Notes: generated by a model not told the origin, from the letters alone. 64,000 nt of DNA from Streptomyces fildesensis (GCF_016107395.1 NZ_JAAIKO010000043.1:1-64000); one strand, 5' to 3'. Counted from the stretch's first letter, positions 17,331 through 25,294 are shown. Translations and numbers: made by a program.

Positions 17331-17353
17331 TTGTCAGACCCCCCTGAGAGAAT
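17331..17353 (+). promoter_or_regulatory. Second candidate DNA-damage (PafBC-type) promoter
   Basis: TTGTCA (17331-17336), 11 bases, then GAGAAT (17348-17353), the same geometry as the recG site. It lies 40 bases before the start of the HTH protein gene at 17393, leaving a leader with a TTTGGGGG ribosome binding site. Confidence 0.45.
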
Positions 17354-17392
17354 GGACGTAGTCCAAGTCGATGGACCTTTGGGGGCAAAAGC

Positions 17393-17911
17393 ATGTCGTT
17401 CCGTCATCTCAACGAACTGCCGCTCGGCGACAAGGTCTTCCGGATCGAGCTCGCCAGCGACGACGACACCAACGTCACTCTCACCCTCTCCGGATGGAGT
17501 GAGGACGACCCCGACACCCTTCTCGCGTCCGGCGATCTGCGGCTGCCCATGGCGGACGTACCGTCCCTGCGGATCGCTCTCAACCGCGCGCTGCGCGCCC
17601 TCGCGCTCGTAGCCGACGTGTCCGAGCCCATCCCCGACCGTGACGTGCTCCGGGAGCTGTTCCCCGGCCACGGCGCCCCCTGGGTGCCGCAGCACGAGGA
17701 GGAGCTGCTGCGGCGGTTCCACGACAGCGAGACCATCGCCCGGATAGCCGCCCGCTTCGGGCGGACCCCGGACTCGGTCCGCACCAAGCTGCGTGAGCTG
17801 GGGCACGACCCGCGCCGCCCGGAGTTCTGCCCGCCCGACGGCTGCCTGTCCTGGTCCCGCTACGCGTCCACCGCGCTGGTGGGGGCGGTGGAGGAGCCCG
17901 GCAGGGAGTGA
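17393..17911 (+). CDS. Protein of unknown function with helix-turn-helix-like segment
   Basis: A 172-residue actinobacterial protein. Residues about 1-75 are a beta-rich unit (LPLGDKVFRIELASDDD, then VTLTLSGW). About 100-140 hold EEELLRRFHDSETIARIAARF and TPDSVRTKLRELG, a pattern like Myb/GcrA or sigma-4 HTHs in which a protein steps from ERF to R..V. A short Cys-containing stretch (FCPPDGC) follows. No known name. It lies between recG and rsmD and has a possible damage-inducible promoter, so a role in DNA repair or its control is possible but inferred. Confidence 0.75.
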   Translation: MSFRHLNELPLGDKVFRIELASDDDTNVTLTLSGWSEDDPDTLLASGDLRLPMADVPSLRIALNRALRALALVADVSEPIPDRDVLRELFPGHGAPWVPQHEEELLRRFHDSETIARIAARFGRTPDSVRTKLRELGHDPRRPEFCPPDGCLSWSRYASTALVGAVEEPGRE

Positions 17912-17980
17912 CTCCGTATCGTGGGGGAGCGGCCGCGAACAGCGCCGTTCCCCCACGATGTCGAGGACGTGAAGGACGAG

Positions 17981-18562
17981 ATGACCCGCGTGATCGCCGG
18001 AGCCGCCGGTGGCCGCCGCCTGGCCGTGCCCCCGGGCAATGGGACCCGCCCCACCTCGGACCGCGCCAAGGAGGGGATGTTCTCCACCTGGGAGTCGCTG
18101 CGCGGCACGCTGAACGGTGCCAGGGTGCTGGATCTGTACGGCGGCTCGGGGGCGATCGGGCTGGAGGCGCTCTCGCGCGGCGCCGAGCACGTCCTGCTGG
18201 TCGAGTCCGACCCGGCAGCGGCCCGCACCATCCGGGAGAACGTGCAGATGATCGGGCTGCCCGGCGCCGAGGTGCGGGCCGGCCGGGCCGAGCAGGTCAT
18301 CGCCGGCCCGGCGCCCGCGACCCCGTTCGACATGGCGTTCCTGGACCCGCCCTACGACATGGGCGACGACGAACTGCGGGAGATCCTGCTCACACTCCGC
18401 ATTCAGGGGTGGCTGGATGACGACGCGATCGTCACCGTGGAACGGCGCACCCGTGGCGGAGTCTCCCCCTGGCCCGACGGCTTCGAGGCAGTGAGGGCCC
18501 GCCGTTACGGCGAGGCGACACTTTGGTACGGTCGCGCCGCCGAAGTTACCGCCGGGTCATGA
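17981..18562 (+). CDS. rsmD: 16S rRNA (guanine966-N2)-methyltransferase
   Basis: RsmD, 193 residues, methylates G966 of 16S rRNA in the small subunit. It starts MTRVIAGAAGGRRL, with the SAM-binding DLYGGSGAIGLEALSRGA near 50-67 and the N-methylase motif DPPY at 122-125. The open frame begins 20 codons earlier at 17921, but ATG 17981 matches the usual N-terminus. It is followed by coaD, as in many bacteria. Confidence 0.94.
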   Translation: MTRVIAGAAGGRRLAVPPGNGTRPTSDRAKEGMFSTWESLRGTLNGARVLDLYGGSGAIGLEALSRGAEHVLLVESDPAAARTIRENVQMIGLPGAEVRAGRAEQVIAGPAPATPFDMAFLDPPYDMGDDELREILLTLRIQGWLDDDAIVTVERRTRGGVSPWPDGFEAVRARRYGEATLWYGRAAEVTAGS

Positions 18563-18588
18563 ACGGCCCGGAGAGCGAGGAGTCTCAG

Positions 18589-19068
18589 TTGCGTCGCGCA
18601 GTCTGTCCGGGGTCTTTCGACCCGATCACCAATGGACATCTCGACATCATCGCCCGCGCTTCCCGGCTCTACGACACCGTGTACGTCGCGGTGATGATCA
18701 ACCAGTCCAAGCAGGGTCTGTTCTCGGTCGAGGAGCGCATCGCCCTCATCCAGGAAGTCACCGCGGAATTCGGGAACGTGCAGGTCGAGTCGTTCCACGG
18801 GCTGCTCGTCGACTTCTGCAAGCAGCGCGACATCCCGGCCATCGTCAAGGGTCTGCGCGCGGTCAGCGACTTCGACTACGAGCTGCAGATGGCGCAGATG
18901 AACATCGGGCTGTCCGGGGTCGAGACGCTCTTCGTGCCGACCAACCCCACCTACAGCTTCCTCTCCTCCAGTCTCGTCAAGGAGGTGGCCCAATGGGGCG
19001 GTGACATCTCCCACTTGGTGCCGCCGACGATCCTGGCGGCTCTCAACGACCGGCTCGGGCAGCGCTAG
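18589..19068 (+). CDS. coaD: Phosphopantetheine adenylyltransferase
   Basis: CoaD, 159 residues, makes dephospho-CoA from 4'-phosphopantetheine and ATP, the fourth step of CoA synthesis. TTG 18589 is the start because the product then begins LRRAVCPGSFDP; GAGCGAGGA lies before it. The nucleotidyl-transfer motif TNGH is at 14-17, and YSFLSSSLVKEVA near 124 is the second signature. ATG 18559 upstream is too far. Its TAG stop opens a TAGAGT hexamer (19066-19071), a possible promoter for the next gene. Confidence 0.94.
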   Translation: MRRAVCPGSFDPITNGHLDIIARASRLYDTVYVAVMINQSKQGLFSVEERIALIQEVTAEFGNVQVESFHGLLVDFCKQRDIPAIVKGLRAVSDFDYELQMAQMNIGLSGVETLFVPTNPTYSFLSSSLVKEVAQWGGDISHLVPPTILAALNDRLGQR

Positions 19069-19124
19069 AGTCTGCATGTCCCGTCCGGACCCGGCCGGGC
19101 CCCGCTGAGGAAAGACTGACGCCC

Positions 19125-20192
19125 GTGGACGTGCAGAAGAAGCTCGACGAGATCGTCGCGGCCATCGAAGGCGCGCGGTCCATGCCGATGTCCGCCTCGT
19201 GCGTGGTCAACCGTGCCGAGCTGCTGAGCAGGCTCGAAGAGGTGCGCTCCGCGCTCCCCGACTCGCTGTCGCAGGCCGAGGCGCTGCTGGGCGGCCGCGA
19301 GCAGATGGTCGAGGAGGCCCGCCTCGAGGCGAACCGGATCATCGAGTCGGCGCACGCCGAGCGCGACTCGATGATCTCGGACACCCAGGTCGCCCGCCAG
19401 TCCCAGGACGAGGCGGAGCGCATCGTGGCCGAGGCCCGCCGCGAGGCGGAGGAGATCCGCGCCGAGGCCGACGACTACGTGGACAGCAAGCTCGCCAACT
19501 TCGAGGTCGTGCTCACCAAGACCATCGGCTCCGTCGACCGCGGCCGCGAGAAGCTGCTCGGCCAGGGCCCCGGTCTGGACGAGCAGGGCTACGAGGACGC
19601 GGACGCCCCCGAGCGCAGCGCCGACCCGGAGACGCTGCGGCGCCGGGCCGACGACTACGTGGACGCCAAGCTGGGCGCCTTCGAGGCGGTGCTCTCCAAG
19701 ACCCTGGAGGCCGTCGGCCGCGGCCGGCTCAAGCTGACCGGCCACAGCGTCGCCGACGAGCTGGGCGCCCACATGGCGGCCCAGGACGCCGCGGACGCGG
19801 CGGGCGGCCACCAGACCGACGCCGAGTTCATGGCGGGCCTGGCGGCCCCGGTCCCCGCACAGACCCAGCAGACGGACTACTCGTACGACGCGACGCCGGC
19901 CACGCCGGACTACGGGTACCAGCAGGACTACGGCCAGCAGGCCGCCTACTCCGACCCGTACGCGGCCCAGCAGCAGCAGGGATACCCGGAGCAGGCCGGC
20001 TACGGCGGCTACCAGCCGGACTACGGGCAGCAGACCTACGCCGACCCGCAGGGCCAGTACCAGCAGCAGCCGTACGACCAGCAGCCGCAGCACCAGCCCC
20101 AGCACCAGGCCGCGGCGCTGGACGAGACCAGCCTCTTCGACACCGGCATGATCGATCTGAACCGGCTGCGGGAGCTGGAACAGGGGCGCTGA
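19125..20192 (+). CDS. DivIVA-like coiled-coil protein with Tyr/Gln-rich tail
   Basis: A 355-residue protein of unknown function. Residues 1-30 are a short start domain; 60-125 are a long coiled coil of AEAR/EEAR repeats. Two related copies of ADDYVDxKLxxFExVLxKT follow (about 117-136 and 183-202). From about 250 the tail is Tyr/Gln/Gly-rich with many YGQQ and DPQ-like units, ending in a conserved-looking LFDTGMIDLNRLRELEQ. The layout resembles FilP/Scy/DivIVA-type cell-pole proteins, but no N-terminal DivIVA domain is clear. GTG 19125 is the start. It follows coaD and has been called ATP-synthase-b-like or cell division initiation protein in other genomes. Confidence 0.8.
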   Translation: MDVQKKLDEIVAAIEGARSMPMSASCVVNRAELLSRLEEVRSALPDSLSQAEALLGGREQMVEEARLEANRIIESAHAERDSMISDTQVARQSQDEAERIVAEARREAEEIRAEADDYVDSKLANFEVVLTKTIGSVDRGREKLLGQGPGLDEQGYEDADAPERSADPETLRRRADDYVDAKLGAFEAVLSKTLEAVGRGRLKLTGHSVADELGAHMAAQDAADAAGGHQTDAEFMAGLAAPVPAQTQQTDYSYDATPATPDYGYQQDYGQQAAYSDPYAAQQQQGYPEQAGYGGYQPDYGQQTYADPQGQYQQQPYDQQPQHQPQHQAAALDETSLFDTGMIDLNRLRELEQGR

Positions 20193-20294
20193 ACGCGCTG
20201 GTCACGTGGGGGGTCAGAGGGGGTCAGGGGAGAAAAAGCGGGGCGGCGCGAAGCGTCTCGTCGCAAGGGTGGTGGTTGGTGACGGGTGGGCGAG

Positions 20295-20323
20295 TTGGGT
20301 CCTGCCCGGACGTCCAGTATCCT
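20295..20323 (+). promoter_or_regulatory. Promoter of the DUF177-rpmF-rnc-mutM operon
   Basis: TTGGGT (20295-20300) and TATCCT (20318-20323) are separated by 17 bp in the 202-bp gap before the DUF177 gene. The rest of the gap (20193-20294) shows nothing but GC-rich sequence. Confidence 0.5.
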
Positions 20324-20394
20324 GACCTTTCCAGCCGTGTGAATCGCCGGCTCTTTGGGCTGCCCACCCTCCGGGGTGAGGGCAAGCCGCACCG

Positions 20395-21015
20395 ATGAAA
20401 GAGGAAGCCCTGAAAACCCCCCGTCTCGACCACCGCGAGCCTCTCGTGTTCGACACGCACGAGCTGGGTCGTCGTCCTGGTTCGATGCGGAAGGTCTCCC
20501 GTTCGGTGCCGGCACCCAAGGATCTCGGTATCGAGGTCATCGGGGTGCCCGAGGGCACGGCAGTACAGCTGGAGCTCCGACTGGAGTCGGTCATGGAGGG
20601 GGTACTTGTCACAGGTACCGTCCGTGCGCCGCTCTCGGGAGAGTGCGTAAGGTGTCTGGAGCCGTTCGAGCGCAAGCTCGATGCGGACTTCCAAGAGATG
20701 TACTCCTACCCCGACGCCGACACCCGGACCGCCCGCAAGGACGAAGCCGGTGACGACGCGGAGGAGGAGGACGTTCTCTTCCTCGAGGACGACCTGTTCG
20801 ATCTCGAACCCGCGCTGCGGGACGCGGTGGTGCTCGCACTGCCGCTGCAGCCGGTGTGCCAGGAAGACTGCCCGGGACTGTGCTCCGATTGCGGAGAGCG
20901 GCTCGCGGACGACCCGGACCACCACCATGAGGTCGCCGACATTCGGTGGGCGGCCCTGCAGGAATTTAAGAAGAGCGGTGCCGACCAGGGCGCCGACGAG
21001 AACCAGGAGAAGTAG
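20395..21015 (+). CDS. DUF177/YceD family protein
   Basis: A 206-residue YceD-type protein, nearly always found just upstream of rpmF and thought to act in 23S rRNA or large-subunit assembly. CVRCLEPF near residue 83-90 and the C-terminal CQEDCPGLCSDCG (about 159-171) are probable zinc ligands; a Glu/Asp-rich loop lies near 110-135. ATG 20395 has no ribosome binding site, while GAGGAAG lies inside the first codons, just before a CTG at 20410 that aligns with the usual start; real initiation may be at CTG. Confidence 0.88.
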   Translation: MKEEALKTPRLDHREPLVFDTHELGRRPGSMRKVSRSVPAPKDLGIEVIGVPEGTAVQLELRLESVMEGVLVTGTVRAPLSGECVRCLEPFERKLDADFQEMYSYPDADTRTARKDEAGDDAEEEDVLFLEDDLFDLEPALRDAVVLALPLQPVCQEDCPGLCSDCGERLADDPDHHHEVADIRWAALQEFKKSGADQGADENQEK

Positions 21016-21017
21016 CC

Positions 21018-21191
21018 GTGGCTGTTCCGAAGCGGAAGATGTCGCGCAGCAACACGCGCCACCGCCGTGCGCAGTGGAAGGCTGTTGCCGTGAGCCTGGT
21101 GGCGTGCGAGAGCTGCCACCAGCCGAAGCAGAGCCACATCGCGTGCCCGAGCTGCGGCACGTACAACCGTCGTCAGGTCCTCGAGGTCTGA
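21018..21191 (+). CDS. rpmF: 50S ribosomal protein L32, zinc-binding form
   Basis: L32, 57 residues, starts MAVPKRKMSRSNTRHRRAQW. CESC (about 30-33) and CPSC (about 43-46) form its zinc ribbon, so this is the C+ type, like the L28 at 12.9 kb. GTG 21018 comes two bases after the DUF177 stop, and AGGAGAAG precedes it. The gene is short and easily missed. Confidence 0.96.
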   Translation: MAVPKRKMSRSNTRHRRAQWKAVAVSLVACESCHQPKQSHIACPSCGTYNRRQVLEV

Positions 21192-21210
21192 TCGGCGGGT
21201 GACAGGCTTC

Positions 21211-21948
21211 ATGTCAGACGCCAAATCGCCGAAGCAGGCGCCGGCGGACACAGCCTGGCCTCACACGCTTCTGGAAGGGCGGCTCGGGTACACACTCGAG
21301 CCCGCCCTTCTGGTGCGTGCGCTGACCCATCGTTCGTTCGCGTACGAGAACGGCGGTCTGCCCACCAACGAGCGGCTGGAGTTCCTCGGGGACTCCGTGC
21401 TCGGCCTGGTGGTCACGGACACGCTGTACCGCACCCACCCCGACCTGCCCGAAGGCCAGCTGGCCAAGTTGCGGGCCGCGGTGGTCAACTCTCGTGCGCT
21501 GGCGGAAGTGAGTCGCGAACTCGACCTGGGCGGATTCATCCGGCTGGGACGGGGCGAGGAAGGCACGGGCGGCCGGGACAAGGCATCGATCCTCGCGGAC
21601 ACCCTCGAGGCGGTCATCGGCGCGGTCTATCTGGACCAGGGTCTGGATGCCGCGTCCGAGTTCGTGCACCGCCTCTTCGATCCGCTGATCGAGAAGTCGT
21701 CCAACCTCGGGGCCGGCCTGGACTGGAAGACCAGTCTCCAGGAGCTGACCGCGAGCGAGGGCCTCGGTGTTCCCGAATACGTGGTCACCGAGTCGGGTCC
21801 CGACCATGAGAAGACCTTCACGGCTGCCGCCCGCGTCGGTGGTGTCGAGTACGGCGCCGGCACCGGCCGCAGCAAGAAGGAAGCAGAACAGCAGGCGGCC
21901 GAGGCCGCCTGGCGTGCGATCCGCGAATCCGCCTCAGCGGCGAGCTGA
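21211..21948 (+). CDS. rnc: Ribonuclease III
   Basis: RNase III, 245 residues from ATG 21211 (249 from GTG 21199), cleaves double-stranded RNA in rRNA maturation and mRNA control. In S. coelicolor the orthologue (AbsB) is a global regulator of antibiotic synthesis. The signature NERLEFLGDSVLG is at about 53-65, DTLEAVIGAVYLD is the second acidic site, and a dsRNA-binding domain occupies about 168-238 (KTSLQELTASEG ... RSKKEAEQQAAEAAW). It follows rpmF by about 20 bp. A perfect hairpin follows its stop. Confidence 0.96.
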   Translation: MSDAKSPKQAPADTAWPHTLLEGRLGYTLEPALLVRALTHRSFAYENGGLPTNERLEFLGDSVLGLVVTDTLYRTHPDLPEGQLAKLRAAVVNSRALAEVSRELDLGGFIRLGRGEEGTGGRDKASILADTLEAVIGAVYLDQGLDAASEFVHRLFDPLIEKSSNLGAGLDWKTSLQELTASEGLGVPEYVVTESGPDHEKTFTAAARVGGVEYGAGTGRSKKEAEQQAAEAAWRAIRESASAAS

Positions 21949-21965
21949 TCGCACACCCGTCAGAA

Positions 21966-21996
21966 CGAGCCCACCGACGATCAGTCGGTGGGCTCG
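21966..21996 (+). terminator. 13-bp perfect hairpin between rnc and mutM
   Basis: CGAGCCCACCGAC (21966-21978) pairs fully with 21984-21996 over a 5-base loop. There is no T tract. It may be a partial terminator, or an RNase III cleavage site giving feedback on rnc and separating mutM mRNA; the latter is inference. The mutM ribosome binding site lies after it and stays free. Confidence 0.6.
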
Positions 21997-22018
21997 ACGC
22001 GTACCCGGAGGAGGGGCG

Positions 22019-22894
22019 TTGCCCGAGCTGCCTGAGGTCGAAGTGGTCCGCATCGGGCTGGAGCGCTGGGTCACCGGGCGCACCGTCGCGGACGCGGAGG
22101 TGCTGCACCCGCGCGCCGTCCGCCGCCACCTCGCGGGCGCCGGGGACTTCACGGACCGGCTCGCCGGCGCGCTGATCGGCCCGGCCCGCCGCCGGGGCAA
22201 ATACCTGTGGCTGCCGCTGGACGGGACGACCGCGCTGCTCGGGCACCTCGGGATGAGCGGCCAGCTGCTGATCCAGCCGCACGCGGCCCCTGACGAGACC
22301 CATCTGCGGGTCCGGATCCGGTTCGACGACGAGCTCGGCACCGAGCTGCGCTTCGTCGACCAGCGCACCTTCGGCGGTCTGTCGCTCCATGACGTCGTGC
22401 CGGGCAGTCCGCTGGCGCTGCCCGTACCGCTCGCGCACATCGCGCCGGACCCGCTGGAGGACGCCTTCGACGAGGAGGCGTTCCACGCCGCGCTGCGCCG
22501 CCGCCGGACCACCATCAAGCGCGCCCTGCTCGACCAGTCGCTGATCAGCGGGGTCGGCAACATCTACGCCGACGAGGCGCTGTGGCGCTCCCGGCTGCAC
22601 TACGAGCGGCCCACCGCGACGATGACCCGGCCCAGGACGGCCGAGCTGGTGACACACATCCGCGAGGTGATGAGCGACGCGCTGGCGGCCGGCGGCACGA
22701 GCTTCGACAGCCTGTACGTCAACGTGAACGGCGAATCCGGGTACTTCGACCGGTCGCTGGACGCGTACGGGCGCGAGGACGAGCCCTGCCGCCGCTGCGG
22801 TACCGCGATCCGCCGCCGTCCGTGGATGAACCGCTCCAGCTACTTCTGCCCGCGCTGCCAGCGCCCGCCGGTTGCCGGCCGCGATCCCCAGTAG
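22019..22894 (+). CDS. mutM: Formamidopyrimidine-DNA glycosylase
   Basis: MutM/Fpg, 291 residues, removes 8-oxoguanine and formamidopyrimidines and cuts the DNA strand. TTG 22019 is the start, nine bases after GGAGGAGGGG, giving the required N-terminus MPELPEVE, in which Pro2 and Glu3 are catalytic after Met removal. The zinc finger CRRC ... CPRC is at the C-terminus (about 257-281). H2TH region residues (QSLISGVGNIYADEALW) are near 172-188. Fourth gene of the DUF177-rpmF-rnc operon, as in other Streptomyces. Confidence 0.95.
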   Translation: MPELPEVEVVRIGLERWVTGRTVADAEVLHPRAVRRHLAGAGDFTDRLAGALIGPARRRGKYLWLPLDGTTALLGHLGMSGQLLIQPHAAPDETHLRVRIRFDDELGTELRFVDQRTFGGLSLHDVVPGSPLALPVPLAHIAPDPLEDAFDEEAFHAALRRRRTTIKRALLDQSLISGVGNIYADEALWRSRLHYERPTATMTRPRTAELVTHIREVMSDALAAGGTSFDSLYVNVNGESGYFDRSLDAYGREDEPCRRCGTAIRRRPWMNRSSYFCPRCQRPPVAGRDPQ

Positions 22895-22942
22895 CGGGCT
22901 CAGGGTTCAGGGCGCACGGCTCTGGGGCTGACGGCTCAGGAC

Positions 22943-23365
22943 TTACGCGCTCGCCTTCGGGGCGTTCCGGGCGGCGTGCGCCGCGTCGTAGGTCTCCCGG
23001 GCGGCCAGCACCTCGGGCATCCGGCCCTCGACCAGCTGGATCAGGTCGAGCAGCCTGCGGGTGGTCTCCCGGCCCAGCTCGGTGAGCCGGTACTCGACGC
23101 GCGGCGGATTGGTCGTCTGCGCCTCGCGGTGCACCAGCCCGTCGCGCTCCAGGGCGTGCAGCGTCTGGGAGAGCATCTTCTCGCTCACGCCGTCGACCCG
23201 GCGGCGCAGCTCGTTGAAGCGCACGGTGTCCTCACCGAGCGCGCCGAGCGTCAGACTGCCCCAGCGGCCGGTGACGTGCTCCAGCGTGCCGCGGGAGGGG
23301 CAGTCGCGCTCGAAGACGCTGAACGGGAGCCCGTCGCGCCCGGAGTCGCTCCTGCAGGTGTCCAT
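22943..23365 (-). CDS. HxlR family transcriptional regulator
   Basis: A 140-residue winged HTH regulator. It has the HxlR hallmarks: Cys at the domain start (RDCPSRGTLEHVTGRWG), FNELRRRVDGVSEKMLSQTL recognition region near 50-69, and the wing RVEYRLTELG. HxlR proteins often sense thiol or aldehyde stress through that cysteine. Its target is not obvious; it is convergent with mutM and upstream of nothing on its strand except the CAP gene behind it, so regulation of a distant gene is likely. Confidence 0.85.
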   Translation of the reverse strand: MDTCRSDSGRDGLPFSVFERDCPSRGTLEHVTGRWGSLTLGALGEDTVRFNELRRRVDGVSEKMLSQTLHALERDGLVHREAQTTNPPRVEYRLTELGRETTRRLLDLIQLVEGRMPEVLAARETYDAAHAARNAPKASA

Positions 23366-23459
23366 GGCATGAGCGTACTCCTGGGTTGCGCTGACCCCGG
23401 GCTTGCGCTTTCGAAAAGTTAGCCCTTGGTCTCCCTCTCCCGCTCTCCCGCGGGCTCTC

Positions 23460-24344
23460 CTAGAAGCCGAAGTCCTGCGTCCACCAGGGGCCGCCCGGCG
23501 CGTAGTGGACGCCGACGCCGAGGGTCTTGTAGTCGCAGTTCAGGATGTTGGCGCGGTGCCCCGCGCTGTTCATCCAGGCGGTCATCACGGCCTCCGCGTC
23601 GGCCTGGCCGCGGGCGATGTTCTCCCCGCCGAGGTTGGTGACGCCGACCGACTTGGCCCGGTCCCAGGGGGTGTCGCCGTCCGGGTCCGTGTGGTCGAAG
23701 AAGTCCCGGATCGCCATGTCCTCGCTGAAGGCCTGGGCGAGCTTGGCCAGCGACGGGTCCGCGGTCACGGGGGAGCAGCCGACCTTGACGCGTTCGGCGT
23801 TCACCAGCTTCAGCACCGCGGCCTGGGCGGTGACGGCGGTTCCGTCCTGGGTCGGCGTCGGTATCGGCGTCGCGGTGCGGGTCGGCGTCGGGGACGGGGT
23901 GGTGGGCCGCGGAGTGACCGGCTTCCGGGTGGGCGTGACCTTGGGGGCCGGGGTGGTGCTGGGCGCGGCGGCCGAGGTCGGCGGTGTCGTCGGCGCCGCC
24001 GTTGACGGATTGCCGCCGCGTGTCGTGGTCGGACTGCTCGGCACGTTCGTGCGGCCGGTGGTGCTCGGGGAGGGGGAGCCGGTCTCCGGCAGCGACGGGC
24101 CGGACGAGCCGTCCGGCTGGGTGCGCGTCCCGCCGGGGCTGCCCTGGGCGGTGATGCCCCCCGGTCCTCCGTTCAGCGACGACAACAGTCCTGACGACAT
24201 CGCGACGGCGCCCACGGCCAGAGCGGCGGACGACGCCAGCAGCCCGGTGCGAACGGCGCTGTGCCGTCGCCGAGGGCCCCGGTGGCCCCGACGGCTCCGG
24301 GTCGGCGCGACGGCCTCGGTGGCATTGCGACTGTGGCGGCCCAT
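23460..24344 (-). CDS. Secreted CAP-domain (SCP-like) protein
   Basis: A 294-residue protein. An Arg-rich N-terminus and a hydrophobic stretch (about 37-54) form a signal peptide or anchor. A Pro/Thr/Ser-rich linker spans about 65-165. The C-terminal CAP domain shows LKLVNAERVKVGCSPV, FFDHTDPDGDTPWDR and GENIARGQ, with WMNSAGHRANILN as the closing signature. Bacterial CAP proteins of this type are extracellular and often of unknown substrate. ATG 24344 is preferred because GAGGAC lies eight bases upstream; a GTG five codons earlier overlaps that site. Confidence 0.88.
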   Translation of the reverse strand: MGRHSRNATEAVAPTRSRRGHRGPRRRHSAVRTGLLASSAALAVGAVAMSSGLLSSLNGGPGGITAQGSPGGTRTQPDGSSGPSLPETGSPSPSTTGRTNVPSSPTTTRGGNPSTAAPTTPPTSAAAPSTTPAPKVTPTRKPVTPRPTTPSPTPTRTATPIPTPTQDGTAVTAQAAVLKLVNAERVKVGCSPVTADPSLAKLAQAFSEDMAIRDFFDHTDPDGDTPWDRAKSVGVTNLGGENIARGQADAEAVMTAWMNSAGHRANILNCDYKTLGVGVHYAPGGPWWTQDFGF

Positions 24345-24465
24345 TAATGCTGTCCTCACGGTCTCGGATTAACCCGAACGGGTGAGTCCTGTTGCGGGCC
24401 GACTGTAGCGAATGACGCACGGGACTGGAGTGAAGCCTGTGCAACTGACGGGATAGCGTGCACAC

Positions 24466-24747
24466 ATGAACGAAAATGTCCGGCTTACGGCCTGGGTGCG
24501 CGGGCGCGTCCAGGGCGTCGGCTTCCGCTGGTGGACCCGGGCCAACGCGATGCGGATCGGCGGTCTGGACGGTTACGCCGGCAACCTCGCCGACGGCCGG
24601 GTGCAGGTGGTGGCCGAGGGGGACCGCACACGGTGCGAACAGCTGCTCGACTGGCTGGCCACCGGGGACACGCCCGGCCGTGTCGACGGCGTCACCGAGA
24701 TCTGGGGCCGGCCGCGCGGCGGGTACGACGGGTTCGAGATCCGCTGA
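24466..24747 (+). CDS. acyP: Acylphosphatase
   Basis: A 93-residue acylphosphatase that hydrolyses acyl phosphates such as acetyl phosphate or 1,3-bisphosphoglycerate. VRGRVQGVGFRWWT (about 11-24) contains the catalytic Arg, and GYAGNLADGRVQVVAEG (about 36-52) the catalytic Asn. No ribosome binding site is present, but TAGCGT (24454-24459) lies six bases before ATG 24466, implying a leaderless mRNA. Confidence 0.93.
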   Translation: MNENVRLTAWVRGRVQGVGFRWWTRANAMRIGGLDGYAGNLADGRVQVVAEGDRTRCEQLLDWLATGDTPGRVDGVTEIWGRPRGGYDGFEIR

Positions 24748-25090
24748 GTGTCACGCCCCGCGTACATGCGGTAGGCAATCGCCTACGGCAAGGCTGCCCG
24801 GGACAGTTGCCATATCCGGAGTGTCGTGCAAGGCTGCCGACATCGAGGATGATCTCGACGCCCCACGGGCAGCCGCCGGCGCTCTTTCGCCGTGTTTTCT
24901 GAGGCTGACCCGATCGCTGGGCTGTGATCGTGTTGACCGTCCAACTATTTGGTGAGACGCTGGAAGCCCCGCGCATCGTAGCCGTAATGCAATCAAAGCG
25001 GCGGCTTCGGCGCACCGCGCGGGTGCACATACCCCTCACCCACGACCCTACCGCTCCCGGTCGGTCACTCAGCGTGGAGGACCATCAATC
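24748..25090 (+). promoter_or_regulatory. 343-bp intergenic region with promoter for the gene at 25091
   Basis: It holds a GTAGGC/GCCTAC hairpin (24771-24786) just after acyP, a 10-base direct repeat (CAAGGCTGCC near 24789 and 24829), and TTGACC (24933-24938) with GACGCT (24956-24961) 17 bp apart. CCAA and TTGG arms (24941-24952) sit in the promoter spacer. The predicted leader is about 120 bases. No gene or known riboswitch is evident. Confidence 0.5.
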
Positions 25091-25294
25091 ATGGCAAAGG
25101 CGCTTCTCGGTTACGTCGGCGGCCCCGACCCGCGACTCCTCGCCGAGATGCGAAGGCTTCAGCAGCGCGTTCAGGATCTGGAGTCCGAGCTTGTTCGGAT
25201 GCAGACCGAGAACGACGCACTGACTGTGGCGTCGCACGAAGAGTCGCTGCTCAGCAGCATCGATGTATCTCGCGCGGAGCCCGTACCCGCCTGA
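25091..25294 (+). CDS. Small coiled-coil protein of unknown function
   Basis: A 67-residue protein, MAKALLGYVGGPDPRLLAEM at its N-terminus, then a short coiled coil (RRLQQRVQDLESELVRMQTENDAL, about 21-44) and an acidic-polar tail. I know no function. GTGGAGGAC lies upstream of ATG 25091. It precedes smc by 180 bp with a terminator between, a position it holds in other Streptomyces as I recall, so it is unlikely to be random. Leucine-zipper spacing suggests a dimer. Confidence 0.8.
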   Translation: MAKALLGYVGGPDPRLLAEMRRLQQRVQDLESELVRMQTENDALTVASHEESLLSSIDVSRAEPVPA

